Shown: positions 27,911 to 37,471, numbered from the stretch's first letter. The stretch is DNA of 64,000 nt from Flexilinea flocculi (GCF_001192795.1 NZ_DF968181.1:983101-1047100), one strand, 5' to 3'. Notes: generated from the sequence alone by a model not told the origin. Numbers and translations: made by a program.

Positions 27911-29680
27911 ATGAATACAATCGATCAAAAAAGATATCTTCTCATTCTCACGTTTCTCCTCATGGCAGCATTCTTTTTCCGATTCATCGGGCTTGGATCA
28001 GCGCCATTGTCGGAATCTGAAGCACGACTGGCGATGCAATCTTGGTCTGCAATGAAAGGATTACCTGATTATCAAATTCGACAACCGTTATATGTTTTCA
28101 TAACATCGGTATGTTTTTCATTTTTTGATGCGAACGAATTTACTGCGCGTGTATTTCCGGCAATCATGGGATTGCTTTTAGTCTGTCTTCCAATTCTGTT
28201 TCATCATCAAATCGGATTACCGAAAACAAGCCTGCTGGTTTTTTTGCTGGCAATTGATCCGGTTGGAATCGCCTGGTCAAAGACAGCAGACTCGTTAATT
28301 CCAGTCATTTGTCTATTCCTTTTTTCGATCACTGCATTTTATCGAAAGCGCACAATCCCTGGCATCATACTGCTGGCGCTGGCGATGACGGGCGGAGAAC
28401 GATTTTGGCCGCCTGCCGCAGCCATTTTGATATCTTTTTTATTCTTTCAATTATTATCCCGAAGAAAATCGATTTTCGATAATTTGACAGAAATCTTTTC
28501 TGTAAAAAATCTGATACTTCTGACAATCTGTTTCATCCTGTTCAGCATCGGATTCTTCCGATTTCCATACGGACTGCATACAATCGGACAAGGTCTCCTG
28601 GCTGGTTTTGCTGTAAACAAAACAGGAGATCCGAAAGCAGTCAGATTTCTTCCAATCTTGATTGGCTATCTCTATTATTTTGGATTCATGTTGCTTCTCA
28701 TCCTATTGAAATTTGTCCAATCGATACGATCAAAACAGATATCAGAAGTATTTCTGGCAGCAGCTTTTGTGACTTTCGCGCTATTAATGGGGCTTTTTCA
28801 ACAGGGAATCCTCGTGCTTGCCTGGATCAGTATTCCTCTCATTTATTTTTGCTCAGGCATCTTCGTTCAATTATCGAATGAGATTCGAATTGAGAAGAGT
28901 GTGTATTCATATTTAGCGATTGCAACTTTGCCTTGTCTGTATTGCTTCCTTGTTTTTCGAATCACTGAGTTATTACAGATGGGCGATCTATCGCTGCCTC
29001 TTTCATTCCGATGGAATCAGCAACTGATTACCCTTTCATTAACTCGATTTCAGGGTTATTTATTCATTATTGTGATTTGTCTCATAATTTTTGGAGTTTT
29101 TTTCCCTTATCTTCTGAATTATTTCAGCCCTAATAAAATCTGGTCCAGTTTCGGCTTGGGAATTCTGCTTATCTGGTTATTCAGTCTGACGGTGAATTCC
29201 TGGTCAGCTGCAGGTTTCCGGTATAATCAAGAAGATCTTTCTTCAGGTAAAAATCACAATCGGCATGAATTGGCATTGGGTGCGCAAATACATCAAATGA
29301 ATTCGATGATTCTGGATCAGATCCAAGAAATCGGTTTGAAACAAAGTGGATTTAAAGAAAGCGCTAAAGGTCTGATTCTGAATTTAGATGAACCGATGAT
29401 GGACTGGGAATTGCGGAAAAATACTGCTGTACAAGAGACTGGCATGCTTAATCACCAGACAGAATTGCCTTCTTATGTTATAACAACCGATATCGATACC
29501 AATGATATTACAAAGGATTTAATCGGAACGCCTTTTGTATGGAAAGTGCAGGATGAATGGAATTCGTTTACATTGACGGATTGGTTAAAATGGATGTTGT
29601 ATCGTCAAGTGAAAGAAAACCATTTTATGCTGACTTTCTGGCAGGAACCTCGCTGGATTACAGAGATTGTAGAAGAATAG
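27911..29680 (+). CDS. GT39-like membrane protein (Agl23/TIGR03663-like)
   Basis: A 589-residue protein with about eleven hydrophobic spans and a short outer C-terminal domain from about residue 450. The N terminus has FFFRFIGLGSAPLSESEARLAMQSW, then QPLYVFITSVCFSFFDANEFTARVFPAIMG. This matches the arrangement of the GT39-related family found beside DUF2298 genes in Chloroflexota and haloarchaea (flippase-associated Agl23-like). The usual DE of the first loop appears as SESEAR. Translation probably follows from the upstream DUF2298 gene 21 bases away. The sugar or lipid handled is unknown. Confidence 0.75.
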   Translation: MNTIDQKRYLLILTFLLMAAFFFRFIGLGSAPLSESEARLAMQSWSAMKGLPDYQIRQPLYVFITSVCFSFFDANEFTARVFPAIMGLLLVCLPILFHHQIGLPKTSLLVFLLAIDPVGIAWSKTADSLIPVICLFLFSITAFYRKRTIPGIILLALAMTGGERFWPPAAAILISFLFFQLLSRRKSIFDNLTEIFSVKNLILLTICFILFSIGFFRFPYGLHTIGQGLLAGFAVNKTGDPKAVRFLPILIGYLYYFGFMLLLILLKFVQSIRSKQISEVFLAAAFVTFALLMGLFQQGILVLAWISIPLIYFCSGIFVQLSNEIRIEKSVYSYLAIATLPCLYCFLVFRITELLQMGDLSLPLSFRWNQQLITLSLTRFQGYLFIIVICLIIFGVFFPYLLNYFSPNKIWSSFGLGILLIWLFSLTVNSWSAAGFRYNQEDLSSGKNHNRHELALGAQIHQMNSMILDQIQEIGLKQSGFKESAKGLILNLDEPMMDWELRKNTAVQETGMLNHQTELPSYVITTDIDTNDITKDLIGTPFVWKVQDEWNSFTLTDWLKWMLYRQVKENHFMLTFWQEPRWITEIVEE

Positions 29681-29694
29681 AAAGGATGGATTTT

Positions 29695-30372
29695 ATGAGA
29701 AAACCGCAGCAAATTGCAATTGATGGACCTGCCGCTTCAGGAAAGACTTCTGTTGGAAAACTTTTGGCAAAAAAATTAGATTATCTTTTTTTTGATACTG
29801 GCGTCATGTATCGATTAGCTACCTATGTCGCACTCCAAAAACTGGGAAGTGTCGAGGATGAAGACCAAGTTACACGAATCACAAAAGAAATGGACATTGC
29901 GCTTCGGGTTAATCCGGAGAATGATGAAACAGAGGTCCTTTTATGCGGAGAACCGGTCAATGAGTCGATTCGTTCCTCTCAGGTTGACAAAAATGTGTCA
30001 ATCGTTGCATCCTATCCCGGTGTCAGACAAACACTGACGGAACAGCAGCGGAAAATCGGTTTACTGGGAAATGTTGTCATGGTTGGCAGAGATATCGGAA
30101 CGGTAGTGATGCCGGACGCAGCGTTAAAAATCTATTTATTAGCGTCACCTGAAAAACGGGCAGAGCGGCGATATCAGGAAAACCTCAGAAAAGGAATTCC
30201 ATCCGATTTCCATGAAATTTTGATGGATATAATGAAACGGGATGAGATCGATTCGACACGTGTGCTTGCTCCGCTCAAAGCTGCCGAAGATGCAATTTTA
30301 ATTGACACTGATTATATCAATCAGGAGCAAGTTGTTGAAAGAATCCTATCAATAATTGAACAACCGGAATAG
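29695..30372 (+). CDS. cmk: Cytidylate kinase
   Basis: A 225-residue (d)CMP kinase. It phosphorylates CMP and dCMP to the diphosphates with ATP. The P-loop is IDGPAASGKTSVGK (about residues 9-22); FFDTGVMYRLAT forms the CMP-binding part; MVGRDIGTVVMPDAALKIYL and SPEKRAERRYQE are typical Cmk segments, and RDEIDSTRVLAPLKAAEDA is the C-terminal signature. The ATG at 29695 has AAAGGA nine bases upstream, while the ATG at 29686 would leave no spacing. It is placed 14 bases after the membrane protein gene. Confidence 0.95.
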   Translation: MRKPQQIAIDGPAASGKTSVGKLLAKKLDYLFFDTGVMYRLATYVALQKLGSVEDEDQVTRITKEMDIALRVNPENDETEVLLCGEPVNESIRSSQVDKNVSIVASYPGVRQTLTEQQRKIGLLGNVVMVGRDIGTVVMPDAALKIYLLASPEKRAERRYQENLRKGIPSDFHEILMDIMKRDEIDSTRVLAPLKAAEDAILIDTDYINQEQVVERILSIIEQPE

Positions 30373-30400
30373 AATTTAATCCATACTATGGGAAAAAATC

Positions 30401-31789
30401 GTGGAAAAAGAAACGGATAAGAAGTTAAAGGCTGTTTTAGATACAACACAATTTCTCAACCCGATCTCTATGCGTTTAATTTTGAACGAAATGACGGGTC
30501 AGATCAATAAAGAAGAGATCAAGACCTGGTTTATCGGAAAGAATAACGAGGCTTTTTTAGAGACTGATTATCAGTTTTATCGGATTATGAAAAGTCAATC
30601 CACGATCGTAATTCCCTCTGTGGAACAATCCCGTTTGTTATCCAACCTTGCAGTGGAAAAATCGGCTGCAATATTTGCTCCTATTCGATCTGAGTTCGGG
30701 TATTGCGGTTGTTTTTGGGCTTGTTTTGAAGAGAAGGATTTTAATGAACGAACACAGATTTTGTTTGGCAATTTCCAAGACTGGATAACCGAAATCATCA
30801 CCAATGATCTGAGGGATAATTTTGGGATTCAGATTATTGCCAGCCGATATTCTGATTTTTTGGAACAATTAAACACTCCCGCACTTATCGTGATTCAACC
30901 TGACAAGATCAGCATTTCCAATCCTCTCTTTGAAGCGATGCATTTTAAGGAAAAAGTAATCCAGATGATCCGTTCAGGATTGTCGACGGATTCCGGCTTT
31001 GATGATCTCTTTGATTTGTATCACTGTGAATTACGGGAAATTAAGTTCCCTGGTGGAAAAACTGGAAAACTCTTTCTATTTCATCCAAAGGAAGATACCA
31101 CTTCGCAAATTGTATTTAATACGAATGAACTTGAATATATTGAGATGCTGATTCAGAAAGTCAACGGGACTTTGGATTTACTCAATACTGCAGGTGAATT
31201 GAATCTTGTTCAAACGAATTATCGGGGAATGGCAGAAATGGAACTGAGAAGGCTTTCAACCGTTGTACGATATAAGAAAAAACATTTCAGTCATTTTCGG
31301 AATTCTCAAGAAGGGATCTTTGAAACGATTCTGATTGGAGATATCGTCAAAGAAGTGATTTATGACTTAAAACCTATTGCAAAAAAGAAAAAGCTGGATA
31401 TACTTTTTGAAATTGATAAAATTGAAGGCAGCCGATCACAGAAAGGCAAGATTATTGGGGATGCCTGGCTGCTTACAATGGCTGTTTATAATCTGGTCGA
31501 TAACGCAATCCGTTATTCAAAATCCGAAAGCAAACCGATTAAAGTCGATTTAAAGTATCAGATCGATTCCTGGGTACTGAGCGTTCAGGATGATGGTATA
31601 GGAATTTCGCCTCTGGATATGCAAAAAATATCCGAGGAGCCGATTTCTTTTATGGAGGGATCTGAATCGACCATTATTAATGGAATTCAATTTGTAAAGT
31701 ATGTTGCCAGGCTGCATAAAGGAAAATTGGAGATTGAAAGTAAATTAGGAAAGGGCTCTACTTTTACATTCGAGGCTCCTTATTACTAA
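30401..31789 (+). CDS. Sensor histidine kinase-like protein, soluble
   Basis: A 462-residue protein with no membrane segment. The last 150 residues form a GHKL ATPase domain with the N box in YNLVDNAIRYSKSESKP, G1 in VQDDGIGIS and G2 near LGKGSTFTFEAPYY. The first 250 residues look like GAF or PAS sensing folds (EKSAAIFAPIRSEFGYCGCFW). No standard H-box (H-E/D-x-x-T/N-P) is visible before the ATPase domain; the His residues in KKKHFSHFRN are the only nearby candidates. It may be a divergent kinase or one without autophosphorylation. A GTG start at 30401 has GGGA seven bases upstream. No receiver protein is adjacent; diguanylate cyclases follow downstream. Confidence 0.75.
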   Translation: MEKETDKKLKAVLDTTQFLNPISMRLILNEMTGQINKEEIKTWFIGKNNEAFLETDYQFYRIMKSQSTIVIPSVEQSRLLSNLAVEKSAAIFAPIRSEFGYCGCFWACFEEKDFNERTQILFGNFQDWITEIITNDLRDNFGIQIIASRYSDFLEQLNTPALIVIQPDKISISNPLFEAMHFKEKVIQMIRSGLSTDSGFDDLFDLYHCELREIKFPGGKTGKLFLFHPKEDTTSQIVFNTNELEYIEMLIQKVNGTLDLLNTAGELNLVQTNYRGMAEMELRRLSTVVRYKKKHFSHFRNSQEGIFETILIGDIVKEVIYDLKPIAKKKKLDILFEIDKIEGSRSQKGKIIGDAWLLTMAVYNLVDNAIRYSKSESKPIKVDLKYQIDSWVLSVQDDGIGISPLDMQKISEEPISFMEGSESTIINGIQFVKYVARLHKGKLEIESKLGKGSTFTFEAPYY

Positions 31790-31802
31790 ATTAATCGACC
31801 AG

Positions 31803-31832
31803 TTGCTGAATCCATTTATTAATCCATATAAA
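31803..31832 (+). promoter_or_regulatory. Candidate promoter of the first diguanylate cyclase gene
   Basis: TTGCTG (31803-31808), an 18-base spacer and TATAAA (31827-31832) lie in the 130-base gap before the gene starting at 31920. Confidence 0.4.
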
Positions 31833-31919
31833 AAAGGGATATCATAGTATCTTCCCGTCAAATAACTGATTTTCTACACTGACTGATACGTTATTCTTAA
31901 GAAAGAGAGGAATAAAGTT

Positions 31920-33494
31920 ATGATCCGTTTGATAGTGATATCCATTTTGTTTCTCTCGACAATTATTCTTGTTTCCTTGGCAATCATTACTATTTCGAAG
32001 CGAAAAATCGTCGGGAAATCGGCGATTTATTTAGCTTGCTGTCTGGCAGCTATATCGCTCTATTGTTTTGGTTATGGGCTGGAATTATCCAGCAACTCCC
32101 AGGAAGAAGTGATTTTTTGGGTTCGGTTTGAACATATCGGAATTCAATTCCTCGCTCCATTCTGGTTTATTTTCGTTTTATACCAGACAGCTCATACTAA
32201 ATGGATTAATATCTACAGCAAGACGGTTCTGTTTGGAATAGCCTTTTTTTTCTATTTTTGCAGTCAGACACTGGGCAGGCTTAACTGGATGCACAAGAAT
32301 CCAAGAATTAATTGGGTTCATGGTATGCCAATTTTTGATTACGACGCTACTCCAATTATGACGATGGCAGTCGTTTATATGAGTCTGCTTGTAATAACAT
32401 GTTTTCTGTTATTAACGATGCTCATGATTCATTCTGCACCGGCGTTAAAATCCCGGACGCTGATCTTGTGGATCGGCTCATTTATCCCTTGGATTTCTGA
32501 ACTTATTTATTTTTTTGGCTTTTCGCTTTATGATCTTGACATTGCACCAATAGCATTCACCATTAGCGGTATTATTGCTTCAATTGGAATTCTCAAATAC
32601 AATATTCTGACAGTTGTTCCTTTAGCAAGAAGCCTGATTTTTGATGGAATGAGGGATGCAGCCCTTGTTCTTAACCTGAATGGCGAAATAATCGATTTTA
32701 ATTATCGCCTGACGAAAATATTCCCGTTTGTCAACCATCATGCTGTCGGAAAACTTGCTTCAGATGTGTTTGCCTCTCATCCGGAAATTCAGTCGCTGCT
32801 GGAAAGTAATAAAATTTCGAAAATCGAGATATCAGTAAATCAGAATGGAATCATTCATTTCTATCAGGTAAATCAGTCTGAGCTAAATGATCGCAGCGGA
32901 AATAAAGTTGGCTACGTAGTCACATTTTATTTCTATACAGAAATTAAGAAACTCGTAAATAAATTAGAGGAATTCGCTACACATGATCAATTAACCGGTG
33001 TCAATAACCGCCGTCGATTTATTGAATTAGCTGAGACTGAGATTAAGCGTTCGATTCGCTACTGTCGATTTTTTGCAGTGGTTCTTTTCGATCTTGATCA
33101 TTTTAAACAAATTAATGATCGATTTGGACACCTCGCCGGGGATGTCGTTTTGAAGGCCGTAGCACGTACTTGTCAGGAGGGACTTCGTAGCTCGGATGTG
33201 TTTGGAAGATTTGGGGGCGAAGAATTCGTTTTCCTGCTTCCTGAAACAAATTTAGATGATGGACAGTTTTTTGCAGAGCGGATGCGATCTGCCATTCAGA
33301 ACCTCTCTTTGCTGGAATTTGGAATTGATACTAACATTACTGCCAGTTTTGGCGTTACCAGTTATGAGAGCCAGGATTCTATCGAATTGGAAGAAATGCT
33401 GCGTGCGGCAGATCAGGCATTGTATCAGGCGAAATTCACAGGCCGTAATCGCGTATGTTCTTGTCCTGTCGAGAAGAGTAATTTGCAACACTGA
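31920..33494 (+). CDS. Diguanylate cyclase with 7TM sensor and PAS domains, paralogue 1
   Basis: A 524-residue protein that should make cyclic di-GMP from two GTP. Residues 1-230 hold seven hydrophobic spans of the histidine-kinase N-terminal 7TM type, with SSNSQEEVIFWVRFEHIGIQF between spans. A PAS-like domain (about 240-345, VLNLNGEIIDFNYRL) is linked by a short helix to GGDEF. The active-site motif is GGEEF at about residue 432, an allowed GGDEF variant. Five residues upstream an RSSD gives the inhibitory I-site, so product feedback is expected. Asp and Phe of FDLDHFKQIND are present, so the enzyme appears active. GAGAGGA precedes the start by eight bases. It is closely similar to the next two genes. 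Confidence 0.92.
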   Translation: MIRLIVISILFLSTIILVSLAIITISKRKIVGKSAIYLACCLAAISLYCFGYGLELSSNSQEEVIFWVRFEHIGIQFLAPFWFIFVLYQTAHTKWINIYSKTVLFGIAFFFYFCSQTLGRLNWMHKNPRINWVHGMPIFDYDATPIMTMAVVYMSLLVITCFLLLTMLMIHSAPALKSRTLILWIGSFIPWISELIYFFGFSLYDLDIAPIAFTISGIIASIGILKYNILTVVPLARSLIFDGMRDAALVLNLNGEIIDFNYRLTKIFPFVNHHAVGKLASDVFASHPEIQSLLESNKISKIEISVNQNGIIHFYQVNQSELNDRSGNKVGYVVTFYFYTEIKKLVNKLEEFATHDQLTGVNNRRRFIELAETEIKRSIRYCRFFAVVLFDLDHFKQINDRFGHLAGDVVLKAVARTCQEGLRSSDVFGRFGGEEFVFLLPETNLDDGQFFAERMRSAIQNLSLLEFGIDTNITASFGVTSYESQDSIELEEMLRAADQALYQAKFTGRNRVCSCPVEKSNLQH

Positions 33495-33539
33495 ATGATT
33501 ACAATTTCGCATTTCCTTATTTCAAAACACAAATTACCA

Positions 33540-33655
33540 GCATGCGGAATTCAAGGAGGATTTAATTGTTCCTATGATGTTTGCAAATTGTGCAACATCA
33601 TAGGAACAATTAATTTCCAATTTTTATTTAAAAGGTAAATCTTTATTTCGAATAA
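33540..33655. repeat. Palindromic intergenic element, copy 4
   Basis: A perfect 20-bp inverted repeat (33562-33581 with 33594-33613, arm TTAATTGTTCCTATGATGTT) surrounds TGCAAATTGTGC, again about 11 bases between TTT and AA. The right outer arm TTATTTCGAATAACTGAC is at about 33643-33660. It lies in the 450-base gap between the first and second cyclase genes; that gap has no gene but holds two elements of this family. Confidence 0.8.
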
Positions 33656-33754
33656 CTGACATTAATCAGTAACCGTGTTATTGTGTTATGATTATGCTAA
33701 GATTTCCAGATATAAGCAAACAAAATTTTTTATAATGCCAGGTTCGTTTTGGCT

Positions 33755-33895
33755 GGCATTTCACGAATAATACGTAGAAATTTGGTAAAACATTATTAAG
33801 AAGAGAGAAAGATTGTAGAAATTTCGCTTTTGTATAAAGTAAAAAACGAAATTTCTACAAATAGTCCTCCCCGTAATTCAAAAAATTGGCATTAC
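33755..33895. repeat. Palindromic intergenic element, copy 5
   Basis: TTGTAGAAATTTCG (33813-33826) pairs perfectly with CGAAATTTCTACAA (33847-33860). The interior reads C-TTT-TGTATAAAGTA-AAA, giving the same 11-base spacing between TTT and AAA. Outer arms are less clear (CATTTCACGAATAATACG on the left). It is the second copy in one gap, directly upstream of the second cyclase gene. Confidence 0.65.
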
Positions 33896-33944
33896 ATAAC
33901 CAAAAAAGACAGATAGAAAAGTTGTATCCGGCTAAGAGTGAATT

Positions 33945-35537
33945 ATGCATACAACGCGATTTATAGTGATAATTTGTCTATGGATTTTTTCTTTAACCAT
34001 GGTCTGGCTATCGATTATTTCATTTAACAAATGGAAAATTTCAGGTAATTCTGCTATATATCTTTCTTTATGTATGTCATCGGTTTCAATTTACACACTG
34101 GGTTACGCGATGGAATTATCCAGTAATACGTTGGAAGGAATCATGTTTTGGGTGCGTTTTGAACATATCGGAATCCAGATGATAGCTCCGTTCCTGTTCT
34201 TATTTACATTACACCATACTTATAATGAAAAATTGATCCCTAAGAAACGGTTTCTGATTTTTATAATCCCAGTCATGAATATCATTTTTGCGATGACTTT
34301 GGGAAAACAGAATATTTTACATGCGAATCCCTATTTCGTCTGGGTTGGACAATTCCCAATTTTTCATTATCATCAAACGATCTGGATGAAATTGGCATTA
34401 GTCTATCTGTATTTGTTATTGATTGGCAGCGCATTCCTGATCATCCGGATGATGTTTGGATCAACACCGGTTTTACGACGACAATCGATCGTTTTTATGA
34501 TTGCTATATTAATTCCATTCATATCAGGGCTCGTTTATAATTCGGGCAATTCCCCATATAATCTGGATTTGACACCTTTTTCTTTTTCAATCAGTTCTTT
34601 GCTGATGTCCTATGGTTTTCTGAAATTGAATATTTTGACGATTGTGCCAATGGCGCGCAACTTAATTTTTGAGGGGATGCGAGATGGCGTACTTGTATTA
34701 AATGGGGATGGAACGATTATTGATTTGAATTCTCAGATAATTGAGATATTTCCAACACTGAAAAAGAAGACGATTATCGGAAAATCTGCAATCAGTACGT
34801 TTGAAGATAATCCCCAAATGAAATTAATCCTTGGGAATATAAATCAGGACAATACAGAAATTTCTGTTGTTCGAGAAAAGGAAACTGAGTATTATCAAGT
34901 CAGAAAAAGTATCTTAAAAAACTCGAAAGATGAGTCAGTTGGCGTAATTATTAAATTCACAATCTATACTGAAGTAAAAAATTTGCATAAAGCATTAGAA
35001 GAACTTGCTGACACCGATGAATTAACCGGAATCTGCAACCGCAGTTCTTTTTTACAAAATGCCGAAAAGGAAATATTACGAATAAAACGATACGGCGGTA
35101 ATTTTTCGCTGATTATTTTCGATCTGGATCATTTTAAAAAGATAAACGACCAGTTTGGACATGTTAACGGAGATATCGTTTTAAGAAGAGTCGTAAACGA
35201 ATGTCAGAAAACTTTACGGAAAAACGACTTTTTTGGCCGATTCGGCGGTGAAGAATTTATTTTCCTGCTGCCAGAAACCAATCTTAAAAACGGATATTTT
35301 ATGGCTGAGAGAATACGAAAGGCAATCGAAAAAATTAATTTTTGCGAAATTCAAACAGGATTACATGTTACGGCAAGTTTTGGAGTTGTCAGTAATGAAA
35401 ACCAGATTTCGGAAAATTTGGAAGACATATTACGATCGGCAGATCTGGCATTATATCAAGCAAAAGAAGCTGGACGCAATTGTACCCGAATTTTTCAAGA
35501 AATGAATGGCATAGCAGCAATTCGAAATTTGGATTAA
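33945..35537 (+). CDS. Diguanylate cyclase with 7TM sensor and PAS domains, paralogue 2
   Basis: A 530-residue paralogue of the preceding cyclase with the same order: seven spans (1-230), a PAS-like segment (VLNGDGTIIDLNSQI, about 245-350) and a GGDEF domain. GGEEF is at about residue 432 and RKND forms the I-site five residues before it. FDLDHFKKINDQFGHVNGD contains the metal and substrate residues. The sensor part shows SSNTLEGIMFWVRFEHIGIQM, almost identical to its neighbours, whereas the PAS part differs more. That suggests the three proteins respond to different inputs. It has its own upstream region with two palindromic elements, so it may be transcribed separately. Confidence 0.92.
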   Translation: MHTTRFIVIICLWIFSLTMVWLSIISFNKWKISGNSAIYLSLCMSSVSIYTLGYAMELSSNTLEGIMFWVRFEHIGIQMIAPFLFLFTLHHTYNEKLIPKKRFLIFIIPVMNIIFAMTLGKQNILHANPYFVWVGQFPIFHYHQTIWMKLALVYLYLLLIGSAFLIIRMMFGSTPVLRRQSIVFMIAILIPFISGLVYNSGNSPYNLDLTPFSFSISSLLMSYGFLKLNILTIVPMARNLIFEGMRDGVLVLNGDGTIIDLNSQIIEIFPTLKKKTIIGKSAISTFEDNPQMKLILGNINQDNTEISVVREKETEYYQVRKSILKNSKDESVGVIIKFTIYTEVKNLHKALEELADTDELTGICNRSSFLQNAEKEILRIKRYGGNFSLIIFDLDHFKKINDQFGHVNGDIVLRRVVNECQKTLRKNDFFGRFGGEEFIFLLPETNLKNGYFMAERIRKAIEKINFCEIQTGLHVTASFGVVSNENQISENLEDILRSADLALYQAKEAGRNCTRIFQEMNGIAAIRNLD

Positions 35538-35668
35538 CCTTTTGAATGCGGAATGATTATTTATAAGCCATCAAGTTTCAGGTTAGGCGTAAAAAAGATG
35601 GATTATAAAAAAAATCGACCGATATTTCAAATTATTGTAGAATTGGTTCAGAAAGGCATTTTTTTATA

Positions 35669-37234
35669 ATGCGGCTCTTTGTGATATTTATTCTTATCAT
35701 ATCGTCAATAATTCTGGCTTTTTTTGCGGCGATTACGCATTCTCGCAGAAAAGTCAGCGGAAATTCTGCAAATTTTCTATCAGGTTGCCTGTTGGCGTTG
35801 ACTATTTACAGCCTTGGATATGCATTGGAATTATCCAGCAATTCATTACCTCAGATGATGTTTTGGGTTCGATTTGAGCACATCGGAATTCAATTGGCAG
35901 CTCCATTCTGGTTTCTTTTCTCTCTTCATCAAACTGGAAATGGAAAATGGATCACAAAAAGAAGAATTGCTCTTTTATATATCATTCCAGTTCTGTCAAT
36001 TATTGCGGCACAAACCTTGGGCAGCTTGAATCTTCTGCATAAGAATCCGAGGTTTTCCTGGATAGGTCCATTCCCCATATTTTTCTATGACTTAACAATA
36101 TTCATGATTCTTTCGATTGCTTATCTCAGTTTACTCTTGCTCTTCAGTTCTTTATTATTTACAAAGTTGATTGTAAATACATCAGCAGAACTGCGGCGGC
36201 AGTCTATGCTGATTTGGGCAAGTTCCTTTATCCCATGGATCAGTGGCTTGATGTATGTCTTCAAATTATCCCCGATGCATCTGGATTTAACCCCTTTTGG
36301 ATGCATCGCCACTGCACTGATTGTTTCTATCGGATTGTTCAAAAAGAACATGCTGACGCTGGTTCCATTAGCACGTGATGTGATTTTTGACGGAATGCGG
36401 GATGGAGTACTCGTCCTGAACAAACTGGGAATGATCATCGATTTTAACCGTCAACTTAGAAAAATTTTTCCTAATCTGAATAATCAATCGATTGGAAAAA
36501 TGGCTTTGGATGAGTTTTCTCAACAGACAATGATGCAGGAGATAATAAAAAATTCAGCAAAGAATCAGAATGAGATCACAGTCCTTGAGAGCGAAAATTC
36601 TGAATTTTATCGAGTTAAAAAAACCAATCTGAATGATCAAAATCATCATTCAGTCGGAGAAATTATTACTTTTTATCATTATACAGAAGAGAAAAAGCTA
36701 TTAGACAAGCTGCAAATCTTAGCCTCCCATGATAACCTGACTGGCGTTTTCAATCGCCATCATTTTTTCTGGCTTGTGGAGCAGGAGATAGCCCGCTATG
36801 AGCGTTATGGCGGAAACTTCTCGTTGATGATCTTTGATCTGGATTCGTTTAAGGAAGTAAACGATGTATACGGTCACCTGGCAGGGGATATTGTCCTGAA
36901 AAAGGTTGCATCAACCTGTCTCGAAGAACTCCGAAAAATCGATTCAGTCGGTCGGTTCGGCGGAGAAGAATTTGTAATATTAATGCCTGAGACAGATCTG
37001 GAGAAAGGGAAGCAGCTTGCAGAACGTCTTCGGAGGCTTCTCGAAAACTTAACCTATGTGGGATTACCGGATGATGTTCGGGTAACAGCAAGTTTCGGAT
37101 TAGTCAGTAGTAACAATCAGGAGGCGATTTCGCTTGAAAAATTACTTCGTGAAGCAGATTCTGCACTGTATCGGGCGAAGAAAACAGGCAAAAACCGGAT
37201 TTGTGTTTTTGAACAGGCCGATGCGAATCGATGA
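35669..37234 (+). CDS. Diguanylate cyclase with 7TM sensor and PAS domains, paralogue 3
   Basis: A 521-residue third copy. Seven spans (1-228) include SSNSLPQMMFWVRFEHIGIQL; a PAS-like domain (VLNKLGMIIDFNRQL, about 240-345) is followed by GGDEF with GGEEF at about residue 430 and RKID as the I-site. Two changes stand out: the metal-loop segment reads FDLDSFKEVNDVYGHLAGD, with Ser in place of His, and the linker contains YHYTEEKKLLDKLQ, a likely coiled coil for dimerisation. AAAGG stands twelve bases before the ATG. It follows paralogue 2 by 131 bases and is probably an independent duplicate rather than part of an operon with rpoC. Confidence 0.92.
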   Translation: MRLFVIFILIISSIILAFFAAITHSRRKVSGNSANFLSGCLLALTIYSLGYALELSSNSLPQMMFWVRFEHIGIQLAAPFWFLFSLHQTGNGKWITKRRIALLYIIPVLSIIAAQTLGSLNLLHKNPRFSWIGPFPIFFYDLTIFMILSIAYLSLLLLFSSLLFTKLIVNTSAELRRQSMLIWASSFIPWISGLMYVFKLSPMHLDLTPFGCIATALIVSIGLFKKNMLTLVPLARDVIFDGMRDGVLVLNKLGMIIDFNRQLRKIFPNLNNQSIGKMALDEFSQQTMMQEIIKNSAKNQNEITVLESENSEFYRVKKTNLNDQNHHSVGEIITFYHYTEEKKLLDKLQILASHDNLTGVFNRHHFFWLVEQEIARYERYGGNFSLMIFDLDSFKEVNDVYGHLAGDIVLKKVASTCLEELRKIDSVGRFGGEEFVILMPETDLEKGKQLAERLRRLLENLTYVGLPDDVRVTASFGLVSSNNQEAISLEKLLREADSALYRAKKTGKNRICVFEQADANR

Positions 37235-37385
37235 TTTCTAAATCGGAATACTGATATTTTGCATTTTACTGAAGAAATTTGATATGATTAGATTGTTCGT
37301 TTCTTCCCACACGGTAAGAGATTCCTTATTCTGTTAATATCTGTAATTTTTTTTCTAAGATGAAAAATCGACCATAGTTCTATGT

Positions 37386-37471
37386 TATAATGATTGTTTG
37401 GCTCGATTGCTTTTTGGGTCAAAAAAGTATGAAACTTATGTTTTGCGCATGGGATCAAATCCTTTATGCGC
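37386..37471 (+). promoter_or_regulatory. rpoC upstream region: -10 box and leader hairpin
   Basis: TATAAT at 37386-37391 is the best -10 box before rpoC, with no convincing -35. A hairpin follows in the leader: GCGCAT (37445-37450) pairs with ATGCGC (37466-37471), with a nested GGAT/ATCC. There is no U-run after it, so it is not a terminator. It could serve in leader control or mRNA stability. The rest of 37235-37521 shows no gene. Confidence 0.4.

Noticed and set aside
33562-33613. CRISPR-like or attachment-site interpretation of the strong palindromes
   Set aside because: There are no regularly spaced direct repeats and the stems differ between copies, so neither a CRISPR array nor a core site fits.
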